Shown here: in pieces, positions 17,193-25,718 of the stretch | Numbering within the stretch: the first letter of the stretch is position 1 | Layout of the letters: every line of letters begins with the position of its first letter | NCBI GenBank assembly: GCA_913061235.1 | Contig: CAJXTB010000027.1 | Span: forward strand, 1-64,000 | DNA from: an uncultured Pseudomonadota bacterium | GTDB lineage: Bacteria > Myxococcota_A > UBA796 > GCA-2862545 | Reading direction: 5' to 3' | DNA length: 64,000 nt | Made by a program: the position numbers and the translations under genes | The notes under the pieces: model-generated | The model's input: only the letters and a program-made list of their open reading frames with translations | Database searches by the model: none | What the model was told of the DNA's origin: nothing

Positions 17193-17973
17193 CAATCGCA
17201 CCGGCGCCACCGACCCCCAGGAGTACGCCTCCAACCGTCGAAAACGTCTGCACCCGCTGCTCGACTTCCGGCACTTGACCAATCGGAACCTCCGACAGGG
17301 TCGACGCCTGTTGAGCGGCCAGTCCGAGCATGGCACCACCACCGAGCAACACCACACCCGACGCCACCGAGCCGATGAGTCGCGCTCGCTTTCGCTTTGG
17401 AGAGACGCGTGAAGGCACGGCAGCGAAGGCCTGGATGTCTGCCAGGGGAATCTCAGAGGGCGACATGTAGTACCCAGTGAGCAAGACCCCACCGTCTTCA
17501 TCCAGTCCCTGAAGCAGGAAGCCACCATCAATGGGCACGGCGTCTCGCACACGACCGTCTACGAGCCAGCCACCATCTGGGGCGAGCTCAACGCGCACGG
17601 GTTCGGCGCCGGGAATGGGTTGGGACATCTGCCAAATCGCGGACAGTGGGTGCCCGGGAGGAATGAGCGCCTCCGGCGGTACCCATGAGGGATCTAGCCG
17701 ACGCAGCGCACGAAAGCTGCGTTGGGTCTGGGTCCGGTCACCATCGACAAAGGACATCAGCGCATAAGCGCGGTGCAAGAACAGCGCGGCCTCGCGGTCG
17801 TAGGTCTGCTCCGAACACGGCAGTGCCTGCCGAAGCTGCTCCGCAGCCAAACCGAATGCCTCGTCATCCACATGTACAAAGGCAACTTCAACGGCAGCAG
17901 TGGCCGTTACAACCACCGCGTCAGGGTCTTCCGGGCACGCTGCCATGGCCAAGCTCGTCCACAACCACAACAT
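17170..17973 (-). CDS. Exported TPR-like protein with C-terminal membrane segments
   Basis: 267 residues from ATG 17973, with AAGGGG six bases upstream. The signal-like start MLWLWTSLAMAAC could be a lipobox (Cys at residue 13) or an ordinary signal. Residues about 30-120 are helical (FGLAAEQLRQAL; FLHRAYALMSFVDGDRTQTQRSFRALRRLDP), like TPR repeats. Residues about 130-190 are beta-rich. The C-terminal 80 residues hold two Gly/Ala-rich hydrophobic segments. It recalls myxobacterial PEGA- or TPR-bearing envelope proteins, but I cannot name a family. Divergent from the lipoprotein gene at 18026. Confidence 0.65.
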   Translation of the reverse strand: MLWLWTSLAMAACPEDPDAVVVTATAAVEVAFVHVDDEAFGLAAEQLRQALPCSEQTYDREAALFLHRAYALMSFVDGDRTQTQRSFRALRRLDPSWVPPEALIPPGHPLSAIWQMSQPIPGAEPVRVELAPDGGWLVDGRVRDAVPIDGGFLLQGLDEDGGVLLTGYYMSPSEIPLADIQAFAAVPSRVSPKRKRARLIGSVASGVVLLGGGAMLGLAAQQASTLSEVPIGQVPEVEQRVQTFSTVGGVLLGVGGAGAIVTWAVPW

Positions 17974-18025
17974 CCGCACCCCTTGTCCATGTGCCGCGTT
18001 ATTTCGCCCACCTTGTGAGGTCCAC

Positions 18026-18562
18026 ATGCGCGCAGCCCTAGTCATCATAGCCCTCTTGAGCGCCTGTTCAGCATCGGACGGTCCGGCTGCCTGGGCGGTC
18101 GACCCCATTTGGGTAGAGCCGGTGGCTGACGGTGGCATTCTCGGCTTTCAGAGCTGGCAGCTGTACCGGTCGGGCTGGGACAATGGCTACAACGAGCGTC
18201 ACTACGTGTGTGCCGTCGTCGTGCGTATCGATGGAACCCCCACCGACTGCGACGGGTGTGACCTTGCCTGGAACATGCAGACCCGTCTGCAAGAGACGGA
18301 CTGCGAAGGTCCGAATGATGACCGCTACCTCGCCCTTGAAGGTCTAAACCTGACCCTCCCCACACCCGCCGCCAACGAAGAGGCCCCCTACCCGGGCCAG
18401 TCGTCCATCGTACAGGCCGACTACGGTGGTGGATGGGAACCGTACGGGTGGGCATGGCCGGCAGCGCTTGATGAAAATCGCGCAAGCACCAGCGACGGCA
18501 CCTTCTCAGGCGATGAGCCCTTTCAGCTGCGCCCCACCCTGTTGTGGGACCTCACGCTGTGA
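18026..18562 (+). CDS. Secreted lipoprotein, Cys- and Trp-rich
   Basis: 178 residues from ATG 18026, with GAGG five bases upstream. The signal MRAALVIIALLSAC gives a lipobox. The mature protein is rich in Trp, Gly and Asp and has four Cys around CDGCDLAWNM, which may form disulphides. No family recognised. It shares 52 bases of divergent intergenic space with the gene ending at 17973. Confidence 0.7.
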   Translation: MRAALVIIALLSACSASDGPAAWAVDPIWVEPVADGGILGFQSWQLYRSGWDNGYNERHYVCAVVVRIDGTPTDCDGCDLAWNMQTRLQETDCEGPNDDRYLALEGLNLTLPTPAANEEAPYPGQSSIVQADYGGGWEPYGWAWPAALDENRASTSDGTFSGDEPFQLRPTLLWDLTL

Positions 18563-18695
18563 CATGAATGTCCGGTTGCTGGCGAGCGCATCGGCCAGAC
18601 CATTGCCACAACGCGCGTACCTAGGCGATCGAAGGGTCCCGGCACATGTCTTGCAGACCATCAGTAGCAAGCCGACTCGGCAAACAGAGGCTACG

Positions 18696-19370
18696 ATGAT
18701 GTCCATGACTCGCACCCTTCTTCTCACAGCAATGCTCGGCTCGCTCTTCGCCTGTAAGGATGAGGCCAGCATGTTGGCCAACCCAGCAGATGAAGACAAC
18801 GACTTTGACATGGAAACGGTCGACGACACGGCACCTCCAGAAGCTGACGGTCCAAACCGAGAAGACGCCGACCTCGCGTCCCTCCAGGGCGTGCTCACAG
18901 TGGTCGACGGCAACATCATCGCCGAGCAGTCCAGACTCGAAATCACCCTGTTTGCCAGCGAGCTTGAGCTGTGCACCGCAGACGTCTGGGTTGTGTCTGT
19001 CGAGCCAAGCGTCGTAGATGATCCGAATGTCACCGCGTCGAGCTGGTGGACCCTGAGCCTCGCCCAGGGAGACACCACAGCCGCTCTCAACTGCGACGCC
19101 CCGGTCCCTGCAACTCTGGGGCTCGGAGCAGCTCCCTACGACGCTCAGCTCGCGTCGGCCGCAGATAGCGCCGGCTTCGAAGACGATGGCGGTGCCCTGT
19201 ACAGCGCGCTGGCCCAGTTTGGCGCCGGTGAACCGGTCTACCTCTTCGGAGTGTTGGGCACCGACGCCCAGTTCGACGGCATGCCTGCCGGTGACCCGTC
19301 CGCCCAGATTGAAGACGGAACCTACACACTGAGCACGCTTTACTTGCTGCCGCTCTCAGACGTGCAGTAG
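18696..19370 (+). CDS. Secreted lipoprotein, acidic
   Basis: 224 residues. Starts ATG 18696 or 18699 (and 18705) are all in frame after AGAGG. The signal MTRTLLLTAMLGSLFAC has a lipobox. An acidic linker (DEDNDFDMETVDD) precedes a beta-rich domain with three Cys and a closing EDGTYTLSTLYLLPL strand, similar in style to the lipoproteins at 15587 and 16464. Function unknown. 19371-19493 downstream holds no gene. Confidence 0.72.
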   Translation: MMSMTRTLLLTAMLGSLFACKDEASMLANPADEDNDFDMETVDDTAPPEADGPNREDADLASLQGVLTVVDGNIIAEQSRLEITLFASELELCTADVWVVSVEPSVVDDPNVTASSWWTLSLAQGDTTAALNCDAPVPATLGLGAAPYDAQLASAADSAGFEDDGGALYSALAQFGAGEPVYLFGVLGTDAQFDGMPAGDPSAQIEDGTYTLSTLYLLPLSDVQ

Positions 19371-19493
19371 AGCCAAGACCACGCTCTAAAGTACCGGTCA
19401 CGTCAACCGACAGTGAGTTGTCCGTCTGCAGCCGCCGGGTTCGCCTATCGGGCGCATGCTTTGGGTTAGCTAGGCGGTCTTGGAGGCGGAACC

Positions 19494-20966
19494 GTGTTGC
19501 ACTCACTCTCAGTGGCCCTGCGTAAGCAGTGGCGCGTCGGCTGGACGTTCACCCTCGCCACGGTGCTTTCCGTGTTGGTTCCCGCAGTGGCTTGGGCATC
19601 AGACCCTGCCCACGGAGACGGGGTCGAACATGCGAACCTTGGCGACTTCCTACCGATCTGGTCGGTCCTTCCCTTCGCCGGCCTGTTGCTATCCATCGCG
19701 CTGATGCCGATCTTTGCTGAACACTTCTGGCACAAGACCAAGAACCAGCTCATCGTTGCCGTCGGCTGGGCGAGCCCCGTCTTCGCCTACCTGATCTACC
19801 TGTTGGTGACGGATGACCATGGTCTTGCCTACGCCGCGAACCACGGCCTGGCTCACGCCATTGCCGAGTACGTCAGCTTCATCGCACTGCTCGGGTCGCT
19901 GTACGTCATCTCGGGCGGCATCTTGCTGCGTGGTGACCTTCAGGCCAAGCCTTCGGTCAACACACTGTTCCTTTTGATTGGTGCCGTGCTGTCGAACGTC
20001 ATTGGTACGACCGGCGCCTCCATGCTGCTCATCCGCCCAATGTTGCGCACCAATGCCGACCGAAAGCACGTCTGGCACATCCCGCTGTTCTTCATCTTCT
20101 TGGTGTCCAACATCGGTGGTGCCCTCACGCCAATTGGCGACCCACCGCTGTTCCTCGGCTACCTGCGCGGCGTGCCGTTCTTCTGGACCTTGTTCAACCT
20201 GTGGAGCATCTGGCTTCCGGTCGTCCTCCTGCTCTTGGGCATGTTCTACGTGCTCGATACCTTGATGTACCGCAAGGAATCCCCGGCCGACCTCAAGCGC
20301 GACGACGGAAACGTGGAGCCATTGGGCCTCGAAGGCAACCTGAACTTCCTGCTTCTCGGCGGCGTGATTGCCGCGGTTCTCCTTCTCTCTCCAGACTCCG
20401 AGCACCCCGGCTTCCGCGACTACTACGTGCGGGAGATTGCCATGTTCGGCCTCGCCGGCATCTCCATGGCCATGACCAGTCGGTCGATTCGACAGCGCAA
20501 CAAGTTCGAATGGGGCCCCATTGCTGAAGTGGGCGCGTTGTTCCTCGGTATCTTCGTGGCCATGATCCCAGCCACCGCCCTTCTCACCGTCCACGGTGGT
20601 GCCATTGGCCTGACGGAACCCTGGCAGTACTTCTGGGCAACAGGCGGCTTGTCTGCGTTCCTCGATAACGCGCCTACCTACGTCACCTTTGCATCGCTAG
20701 CCTGTAGCGATCCCACGATTGGCTGCACCGCCGAAGCTCTTGGCCCGCTGGCCTCCGGTCCCTCGGCCCCCGTCCTCGTCGCCATCTCCCTGGGTGCCGT
20801 GTTCTGCGGTGCCGGTAGCTACATCGGCAACGGTCCGAACTTCATGGTTCGCGCCATCGCCGAGTCCAGTGGCTACAAGATGCCGTCGTTCTTCGGATAC
20901 GTTGGCTACGCAACGGTCTTCCTTGCGCCGGTCTTCATTCTCGTCACACTGATCTGGCTAATCTAG
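19494..20966 (+). CDS. NhaD/CitM-type sodium:proton antiporter-like transporter
   Basis: 490 residues from GTG 19494, with GGAGG upstream. About 12 membrane helices. A longer N-terminus carries a signal-like segment (VLSVLVPAVAWAS). Ion-transporter hallmarks are SNIGGALTPIGDPPLFLGYL in the middle and FLDNAPTYVTF, with an Asn/Asp in the broken helix, near residue 390, then GSYIGNGPNFMV. This fits the CitMHS_2-like group usually annotated as sodium:proton antiporters. The substrate, sodium or a carboxylate, is not settled by sequence. Its TAG overlaps the GTG of the next gene by one base. Confidence 0.85.
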   Translation: MLHSLSVALRKQWRVGWTFTLATVLSVLVPAVAWASDPAHGDGVEHANLGDFLPIWSVLPFAGLLLSIALMPIFAEHFWHKTKNQLIVAVGWASPVFAYLIYLLVTDDHGLAYAANHGLAHAIAEYVSFIALLGSLYVISGGILLRGDLQAKPSVNTLFLLIGAVLSNVIGTTGASMLLIRPMLRTNADRKHVWHIPLFFIFLVSNIGGALTPIGDPPLFLGYLRGVPFFWTLFNLWSIWLPVVLLLLGMFYVLDTLMYRKESPADLKRDDGNVEPLGLEGNLNFLLLGGVIAAVLLLSPDSEHPGFRDYYVREIAMFGLAGISMAMTSRSIRQRNKFEWGPIAEVGALFLGIFVAMIPATALLTVHGGAIGLTEPWQYFWATGGLSAFLDNAPTYVTFASLACSDPTIGCTAEALGPLASGPSAPVLVAISLGAVFCGAGSYIGNGPNFMVRAIAESSGYKMPSFFGYVGYATVFLAPVFILVTLIWLI

Positions 20967-21778
20967 TGAACGCCTTCGAACATCGGCCGTCAGCGGCCCC
21001 CGCCTTTCTCGGGGTCATCCACCTTCCAGCCTTGCCTGGAGCTCCGCTAAGCACGGGCTCCTTCTCGGATGTCCTCAGCGCCGCCATGCGCGACGCTGAC
21101 GCCTTGTTGGAAGGCGGCGTAGACGGCCTCATCGTTGAGAACTTGGGCGACCGACCCTACGAAGCCACAACCGTTGATGCGAGCACCATCGCCTACATGA
21201 CCCACTTGGCTGTCCGACTGCGCGACCGCATGGACCACCAAATCCTGGGCATCAACGTACTGCGCAATGACCCCATCGCGGCGCTGTCCATCGCTGCCGC
21301 CGTGCAAGCCGACTTCATCCGCGTCAACGTTCACACGGGCACCATGGTGACGGACCAAGGCGTCATCAGTGGCCGTGCCCGCGAGACCGTAGCCCTCAAG
21401 CGCCGCTTGGGCGTCTCCACACGGATTGCCGCAGACATCGCCGTCAAGCACGCAAGCCCGCTTGGCGCACTCGACCTCACCCAGACCGCCAAAGACACCG
21501 CCCTGCGCGCATGTGCAGACGCGGTCTTGGTCACTGGAAGCGGCACGGGCCAGCCGATTGATACCGCACTCGTCACCACTGTCCGCCAGGCAATTCCAGA
21601 CCATGCAATCTGGGCCGCAAGCGGAGTGACCCCTGAGACCCTCCCCGCTCTGGCCCCTCTCGTAGACGCTGTGGTGGTTGGCACCTGGCTGCACGAAGAC
21701 AGCCGGCTGGACCGTCCCCTAGACGTTGAGCGGGTTCGCGCCATGGCCCGCTTCATCGCACAGACCGCGAACAGCTAG
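20966..21778 (+). CDS. BtpA/SgcQ family TIM-barrel protein
   Basis: 270 residues. BtpA is a family named for a cyanobacterial factor that stabilises photosystem I; bacterial members such as SgcQ are of uncertain function, probably TIM-barrel enzymes. Features seen: LGVIHLPALPGAP at the start; DADALLEGGVDGLIVENLGDRPY; LGINVLRNDPIAALSIAAA; FIRVNVHTGTMVTDQGVISG; ADIAVKHA; and ADAVLVTGSGTGQP. GTG 20966 overlaps the transporter stop, so the two are cotranslated. That link may hint at a ligand carried by the transporter. Confidence 0.85.
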   Translation: MNAFEHRPSAAPAFLGVIHLPALPGAPLSTGSFSDVLSAAMRDADALLEGGVDGLIVENLGDRPYEATTVDASTIAYMTHLAVRLRDRMDHQILGINVLRNDPIAALSIAAAVQADFIRVNVHTGTMVTDQGVISGRARETVALKRRLGVSTRIAADIAVKHASPLGALDLTQTAKDTALRACADAVLVTGSGTGQPIDTALVTTVRQAIPDHAIWAASGVTPETLPALAPLVDAVVVGTWLHEDSRLDRPLDVERVRAMARFIAQTANS

Positions 21779-21782
21779 GCCT

Positions 21783-21801
21783 CGTCGACTTCTGGTCGAC
21801 G
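21783..21801. terminator. Short stem-loop after the BtpA-family gene
   Basis: Perfect CGTCGAC / GTCGACG with a 5-base loop (TTCTG), 4 bases after the stop codon. No U-run follows. It could mark the end of the transporter-btpA transcript, or serve as an operator for the gene at 21833. Confidence 0.4.
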
Positions 21802-21832
21802 CCGACCGTGTCTTGCCGGTACACTCTGCCGC

Positions 21833-24148
21833 ATGCGTACACATCATCTACTGCTCGCCCTAGCCCTCGTCGGCTGCCGGACCACCCTCGAAAATCCCGA
21901 CGTCGTGGACCCAAACGCGGACAGCGACTCTGACGGCATTCCAGCAGCGCTCGACTGCAATGATGCCGACGGCAGCACCTTCCCCGGCGCGCCTGAGATC
22001 TGCGATGGCATCGACAACAACTGCGACGGGGCCATCGACGAAGACGACCCGGCCAACCAGTTCATCTACTACGTAGACGCAGACGGAGACGGCTACGGCG
22101 ACCCTCTGTCGACCCTCACCGACTGCACACCGCCTCCCGGAACCGTGCAAGACGACACCGACTGCGACGACACCGACAGCGCTATTTATCCCAACGCTAT
22201 CGAAGATGACTGTTCGGACCCTGTTGACTACAACTGCGACGGAAGCGTCGGATACACAGATGCCGACCTCGACGGTTTCGCCGCCTGCGAAGAGTGTGAC
22301 GACCTCGACCCTCTGGTCAACCCAGAGGAACAAGAGCAGCCCTACAACGGCGTAGATGACGACTGCGATGAGGAGTCTGTGGACGACGACCTCGACGGTG
22401 ACGGCTTCCTCCTACAGGACGACTGCGATGACACCGACCCAGACGTCTCCCCCGACGGCGTGGAGCTCGTGTACGACGGTATCGACAATGACTGTGACGA
22501 GCTCACCCCCGATGACGACCTCGACTACGACGGTGTCAACGATGCCGAAGACTGCGATGACAGCGACTCCAACGCCTTCCCAGGCAACGGAGAGACCCCA
22601 TACGATGGCGTCGACAACGACTGCGACCCGCTCACCCTCGACGACGACCTAGATGGCGACGGCTTTGGTGCGTTGGAGGACTGCGACGACACCGACCCTG
22701 ACGTCAACCCCAATGCCACAGAAGTCCCCTACAACAACATCGACGACGACTGCGATGACACGTCCCGAGACGACGACCTAGACGGCGACGGTGTGAACGC
22801 GGATGCCGACTGCAACGACAACGACCCGAACGTTGGCCCCGACGCACAAGAGCTTCCCTACAACGGCGTGGACGACGACTGCAATGGCGAGACCGTTGAC
22901 GATGACCTAGACGACGACGGATTCGGTATTGCGACCGACTGCGCTGACGACGACCCAGCTCGCAACCCCGGACGTATCGAAAACCCCTACAACGGCTTGG
23001 ATGACGACTGCGACGACGAGACCGCTGACGATGACCTAGACGGCGATGGATTCGGCGTTGCGAACGATTGCGATGACGACAATCCCGCACGCAACCCAGG
23101 CGTGGACGAAACCCCCTACAACAACGTGGACGACGACTGCGACGAAAGCACCCGGGACAACGACCTGGATGGGGATGGGTTCAACGCCAACACCGATTGT
23201 GACGACAACGACGCGACGCGCAGCCCTGGCCTCACCGAGACCGCCTACAACGGAATCGACGACGACTGTGACGACAGTACCCAAGACGATGACCTCGATA
23301 ACGACGGTGTCATCCAGCTACTCGACTGCGACGACAACGACGCTGGCCGGTCTCCCAACCTCACCGAGATCTGGTACGACGGCATTGACCAAGACTGCGG
23401 GGAAGACGACGACTTCGACCAAGACGGCGACGGCGAGCGCAGTCGGACCGAGTCGGACGGTCTAGACTGTGATGACACCAACCCATTGCTCATCACCTGT
23501 GGCCAAACAGCAGAGACCGCCGGCGAAAGCTGTCTCACCCTGAACACCGACTACCCTGACCTGCCGAGTGGCGAGTACTGGGTAAATGGTGGCGGCATTG
23601 ACCCTGTTCAGGTCACCTGCGACATGACCTTTGAGGGCGGCGGCTGGACGGTCATCGACCCATGTGATGCTCAAGACACATGGAACGCCCAGATGGTGGC
23701 AGTGGACGCCGCAGGCACCGAAGGCATCGACGCTAGCTGTCGGCCATTCACCCGCGACGGTAGCGGCGCCCACACCTACACCTACACCTTCACCTACAAC
23801 CCTGGCTTCACTGAGATTGCCATGCGCGATTGGGTGATTCGGGCGAACGGGTCCAACAGCGCAAACACGTCCGATCTTGGTGGCTTCAGCCAGATCGACT
23901 GGAACGCTGCGAGTGGTGGAAACTACGGCGATGTGTCCTTCGGTTCAGCGACTCAAACGGGACCAGTAGATAGCTTCCAGCGCAATATTGCGACTGTTAG
24001 CTGCCACAACTGCACCCACACGTGGCCCAACAGCGACCGCATCTACACGGTTCCGCAGACCAGTCAGTTCCGACTGGGTTGGGGCGAATGGGGCAGCCAA
24101 TCGGAAGGTTGGTACCCATGGTGGCAAGGCAACGTCTACCTTCGCTAG
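21833..24148 (+). CDS. MopE-type Asp-repeat lipoprotein with C-terminal fibrinogen-like domain
   Basis: 771 residues. The signal MRTHHLLLALALVGC is a lipobox. Residues about 25-560 consist of 11 full and one partial copies of an Asp/Cys unit (D-C-D-D-x-D-x6-P then Y-N-G-V-D-D-D-C-D) that fits the MopE copper-binding-type motif family. The units become very regular, about 37 residues each, from the third onward. Residues about 565-771 resemble a fibrinogen-related domain (CDMTFEGGGWTVID; WGEWGSQSEGWYPWW). It is likely surface exposed and metal or calcium binding, with the C-terminal domain for carbohydrate or protein recognition. Confidence 0.85.
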   Translation: MRTHHLLLALALVGCRTTLENPDVVDPNADSDSDGIPAALDCNDADGSTFPGAPEICDGIDNNCDGAIDEDDPANQFIYYVDADGDGYGDPLSTLTDCTPPPGTVQDDTDCDDTDSAIYPNAIEDDCSDPVDYNCDGSVGYTDADLDGFAACEECDDLDPLVNPEEQEQPYNGVDDDCDEESVDDDLDGDGFLLQDDCDDTDPDVSPDGVELVYDGIDNDCDELTPDDDLDYDGVNDAEDCDDSDSNAFPGNGETPYDGVDNDCDPLTLDDDLDGDGFGALEDCDDTDPDVNPNATEVPYNNIDDDCDDTSRDDDLDGDGVNADADCNDNDPNVGPDAQELPYNGVDDDCNGETVDDDLDDDGFGIATDCADDDPARNPGRIENPYNGLDDDCDDETADDDLDGDGFGVANDCDDDNPARNPGVDETPYNNVDDDCDESTRDNDLDGDGFNANTDCDDNDATRSPGLTETAYNGIDDDCDDSTQDDDLDNDGVIQLLDCDDNDAGRSPNLTEIWYDGIDQDCGEDDDFDQDGDGERSRTESDGLDCDDTNPLLITCGQTAETAGESCLTLNTDYPDLPSGEYWVNGGGIDPVQVTCDMTFEGGGWTVIDPCDAQDTWNAQMVAVDAAGTEGIDASCRPFTRDGSGAHTYTYTFTYNPGFTEIAMRDWVIRANGSNSANTSDLGGFSQIDWNAASGGNYGDVSFGSATQTGPVDSFQRNIATVSCHNCTHTWPNSDRIYTVPQTSQFRLGWGEWGSQSEGWYPWWQGNVYLR
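21950..23495 (+). repeat. Tandem MopE-type coding repeats (about 11.5 units)
   Basis: In-frame repeats built on GACTGCGA(C/T)GAC. The period is about 110-115 bases from 22,290 on, where CTACAACGGCGTAGATGACGACTGCGA-type blocks recur. Each unit ends in an Asp-Cys pair. The two terminal units differ most and the inner ones least, as expected for spread by unequal exchange. Short-read assembly may have lost or gained units. Confidence 0.85.
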
Positions 24149-24212
24149 GTGAGGTTCGGATGGGTCGCTTCGAGCGGGTTTAGCGACGACCTCCACCCAC
24201 ACCTACGATTCT

Positions 24213-24599
24213 CTACGCCGCACGAGCGCCCCACTCCAAGGTGAGCTGCCCCCCCTGAGCGGGTAGCGCTTGAGGTGGGCTGTGAACGACTTCCAACAGG
24301 CGGCCGGCGGGAACCCACCGAGCAGCGCTACACGGCTCACCTGCGTCCCCACGCAGGCCATCGTACGCCATGCTGCCGACTCGTGGCCTTCCCATGCCAC
24401 GAGCAAGCAGCACCACTGCGTCACCCGGACGAGCACGCCCGCCGACCACCAAGACGTCACCTTCGCGCACCAACGCTCCGTTCACTTCACCCGGCTGAGT
24501 CACCACGAAGTGATGACGTGGGCCGCCGCTCATCGACAGCACAGCGGCCGTGGGCGTAGCTTCAATCTGCGAATCGAGTGGGCGAATGATGGGAGCCAT
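24213..24599 (-). CDS. Small LexA/UmuD-like (S24-like) protein, probable SOS gene
   Basis: 128 residues from ATG 24599, with GGAGG five bases upstream. The central part (ALVREGDVLVVGGRARPGDAVVLLARG) has the two GD turns typical of the S24/LexA C-terminal beta fold. I cannot find the catalytic Ser-Lys pair, and there is no N-terminal helix-turn-helix. A LexA-like box lies at 24630-24646, 31 bases before the start. It follows a Cas4/RecB-type nuclease gene on the same strand. It could be an inactive UmuD-like accessory of the dnaE2/ImuB system; this is inference. 24149-24212 holds nothing recognised. Confidence 0.55.
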   Translation of the reverse strand: MAPIIRPLDSQIEATPTAAVLSMSGGPRHHFVVTQPGEVNGALVREGDVLVVGGRARPGDAVVLLARGMGRPRVGSMAYDGLRGDAGEPCSAARWVPAGRLLEVVHSPPQALPAQGGQLTLEWGARAA

Positions 24600-24629
24600 G
24601 GTGTCCTCCGAGGTGACACCAACAACATA

Positions 24630-24646
24630 CTGAACATCCGTGCACG
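24630..24646. promoter_or_regulatory. LexA-like box upstream of the S24-like gene
   Basis: CTGAACATCCGTGCACG agrees at 15 of 17 positions with the Myxococcus xanthus LexA box as I remember it (CTRHAMRYBYGTTCAGS). It lies 31 bases upstream of the gene starting at 24599. Confidence 0.55.
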
Positions 24647-24667
24647 TGTCAGCCTCATTTTTGGGTA

Positions 24668-24686
24668 GGCGGACAGTTTTTGGTCA
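24668..24686 (-). promoter_or_regulatory. 19-base element shared with the imuA promoter (copy 1)
   Basis: GGCGGACAGTTTTTGGTCA matches the sequence at 55758-55776 at 17 of 19 positions. Both lie upstream of a LexA-like box in the same orientation relative to a leftward gene. Here its last three bases are also the stop codon of the nuclease gene. Possibly a promoter or a second DNA-damage regulator site. Confidence 0.5.
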
Positions 24687-25607
24687 TTCACGCTCACACG
24701 TTCGACGGAACGAGCACCAACTACACGGGCTGCTTCCCGGCGGTATCTTTGGATACCCCTCCATCTTCGGAATCTCGCCATCACGTTCAAGGCCATCGCC
24801 ACGCATTTTCGGAGTCGATCCCAACATTGCGTCTCTGGCGGCAAACACGTCCTCCATCGCCAAGGGGAGGTTCCGAAAGGCAGGTTCGCCGAGCCCAGCC
24901 ATCAACCCTTGCACCCGATCTACCGGCAGTCGCCGTCCCGAGTCCGCGCGGACCTTGAGCAAGCGGTCGATCACATACACACCGTACAGACCGAGCTGCC
25001 CATCCACCACGTCATTGGAATGGTTGCGCCCCGTCTTCCAGTCGACAACCACAAACCCACCCTTGCCATCCGCTACAACAACATCCGGCGACAGCCAGAT
25101 ATCAATGCCCCAGAGTCGAATGCGCGACAGGCGCTCCACCTCTTCAATTCGCTCAGGCACGTCCAACAATCGGGCAAGAATCGGATGGTCTAGAAGGCTC
25201 TCGACCTTGCTCTGGAGTGTCTGAAGTGCAGCCTGACCATCAAATTCTACATCATAGTAGTGCGCGTCAAAGCCACGAAACGTCTTTGGGTCTCCTCGAA
25301 AATAGCCCCCGTTCGACATCTCCAGAACACGCCTAGCTTGGCGCATGGTGCGGTCCACAACGCCCTGCCGTGGCACAGCCCTCCCCTCAACCGCTCCCTT
25401 GAGGGTCCACTCCACCGCTTCGTGTGCAGCAAGCCCTGCCCATTGCGCAGCCCCCATCAAGTGGCGCTGTACCCACACCTCAAAATCAGGATGCCCCGCC
25501 CCCTTGCGCTTGGCCAACGGGGCTGCGTACACAGACAACCAAAAGCGCCGAGGACAGGTCGCGAACGTACGATAGCGGCTCCACGACCATGTAAATCCCG
25601 CCGCCAC
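24684..25607 (-). CDS. PD-(D/E)XK nuclease, Cas4/RecB-like with Fe-S Cys cluster
   Basis: 307 residues from GTG 25607. The core nuclease motif is visible at about residues 180-200: PDVVVADGKGGFVVVDWKTG, in which the D and DxK supply metal ligands, followed by a helix with Gln-Leu-Gly-Leu-Tyr. One Cys near the start (FATCPRRFWL) and three near the end (CSWCSFRRTC) match the 4Fe-4S cluster of Cas4 and AddB nucleases. No cas gene or CRISPR array is nearby, so this is a solo DNA-repair type enzyme, probably a 5'-3' exonuclease. 25608-25718 is gene-free. Confidence 0.85.
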   Translation of the reverse strand: MAAGFTWSWSRYRTFATCPRRFWLSVYAAPLAKRKGAGHPDFEVWVQRHLMGAAQWAGLAAHEAVEWTLKGAVEGRAVPRQGVVDRTMRQARRVLEMSNGGYFRGDPKTFRGFDAHYYDVEFDGQAALQTLQSKVESLLDHPILARLLDVPERIEEVERLSRIRLWGIDIWLSPDVVVADGKGGFVVVDWKTGRNHSNDVVDGQLGLYGVYVIDRLLKVRADSGRRLPVDRVQGLMAGLGEPAFRNLPLAMEDVFAARDAMLGSTPKMRGDGLERDGEIPKMEGYPKIPPGSSPCSWCSFRRTCERE

Positions 25608-25718
25608 TACGTACTCCCCGCGTCATCGTGTCGCGTCACCACTGGCCACTTTGCAGGCACAGTCGGGGTGACAAACGCAGCGATAGGATAAGCCGCCCAT
25701 CTTGTAGACGGGAGACTC

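Noticed and set aside
19689-20594. Leftward 301-codon frame opposite the ion transporter
   Set aside because: It is hydrophilic antisense of membrane helices; the plus-strand protein has transporter motifs and a good ribosome binding site.
24684-25607. CRISPR-Cas locus
   Set aside because: The nuclease is Cas4-like, but no direct-repeat array with unique spacers and no cas1 or cas2 is present in the window.
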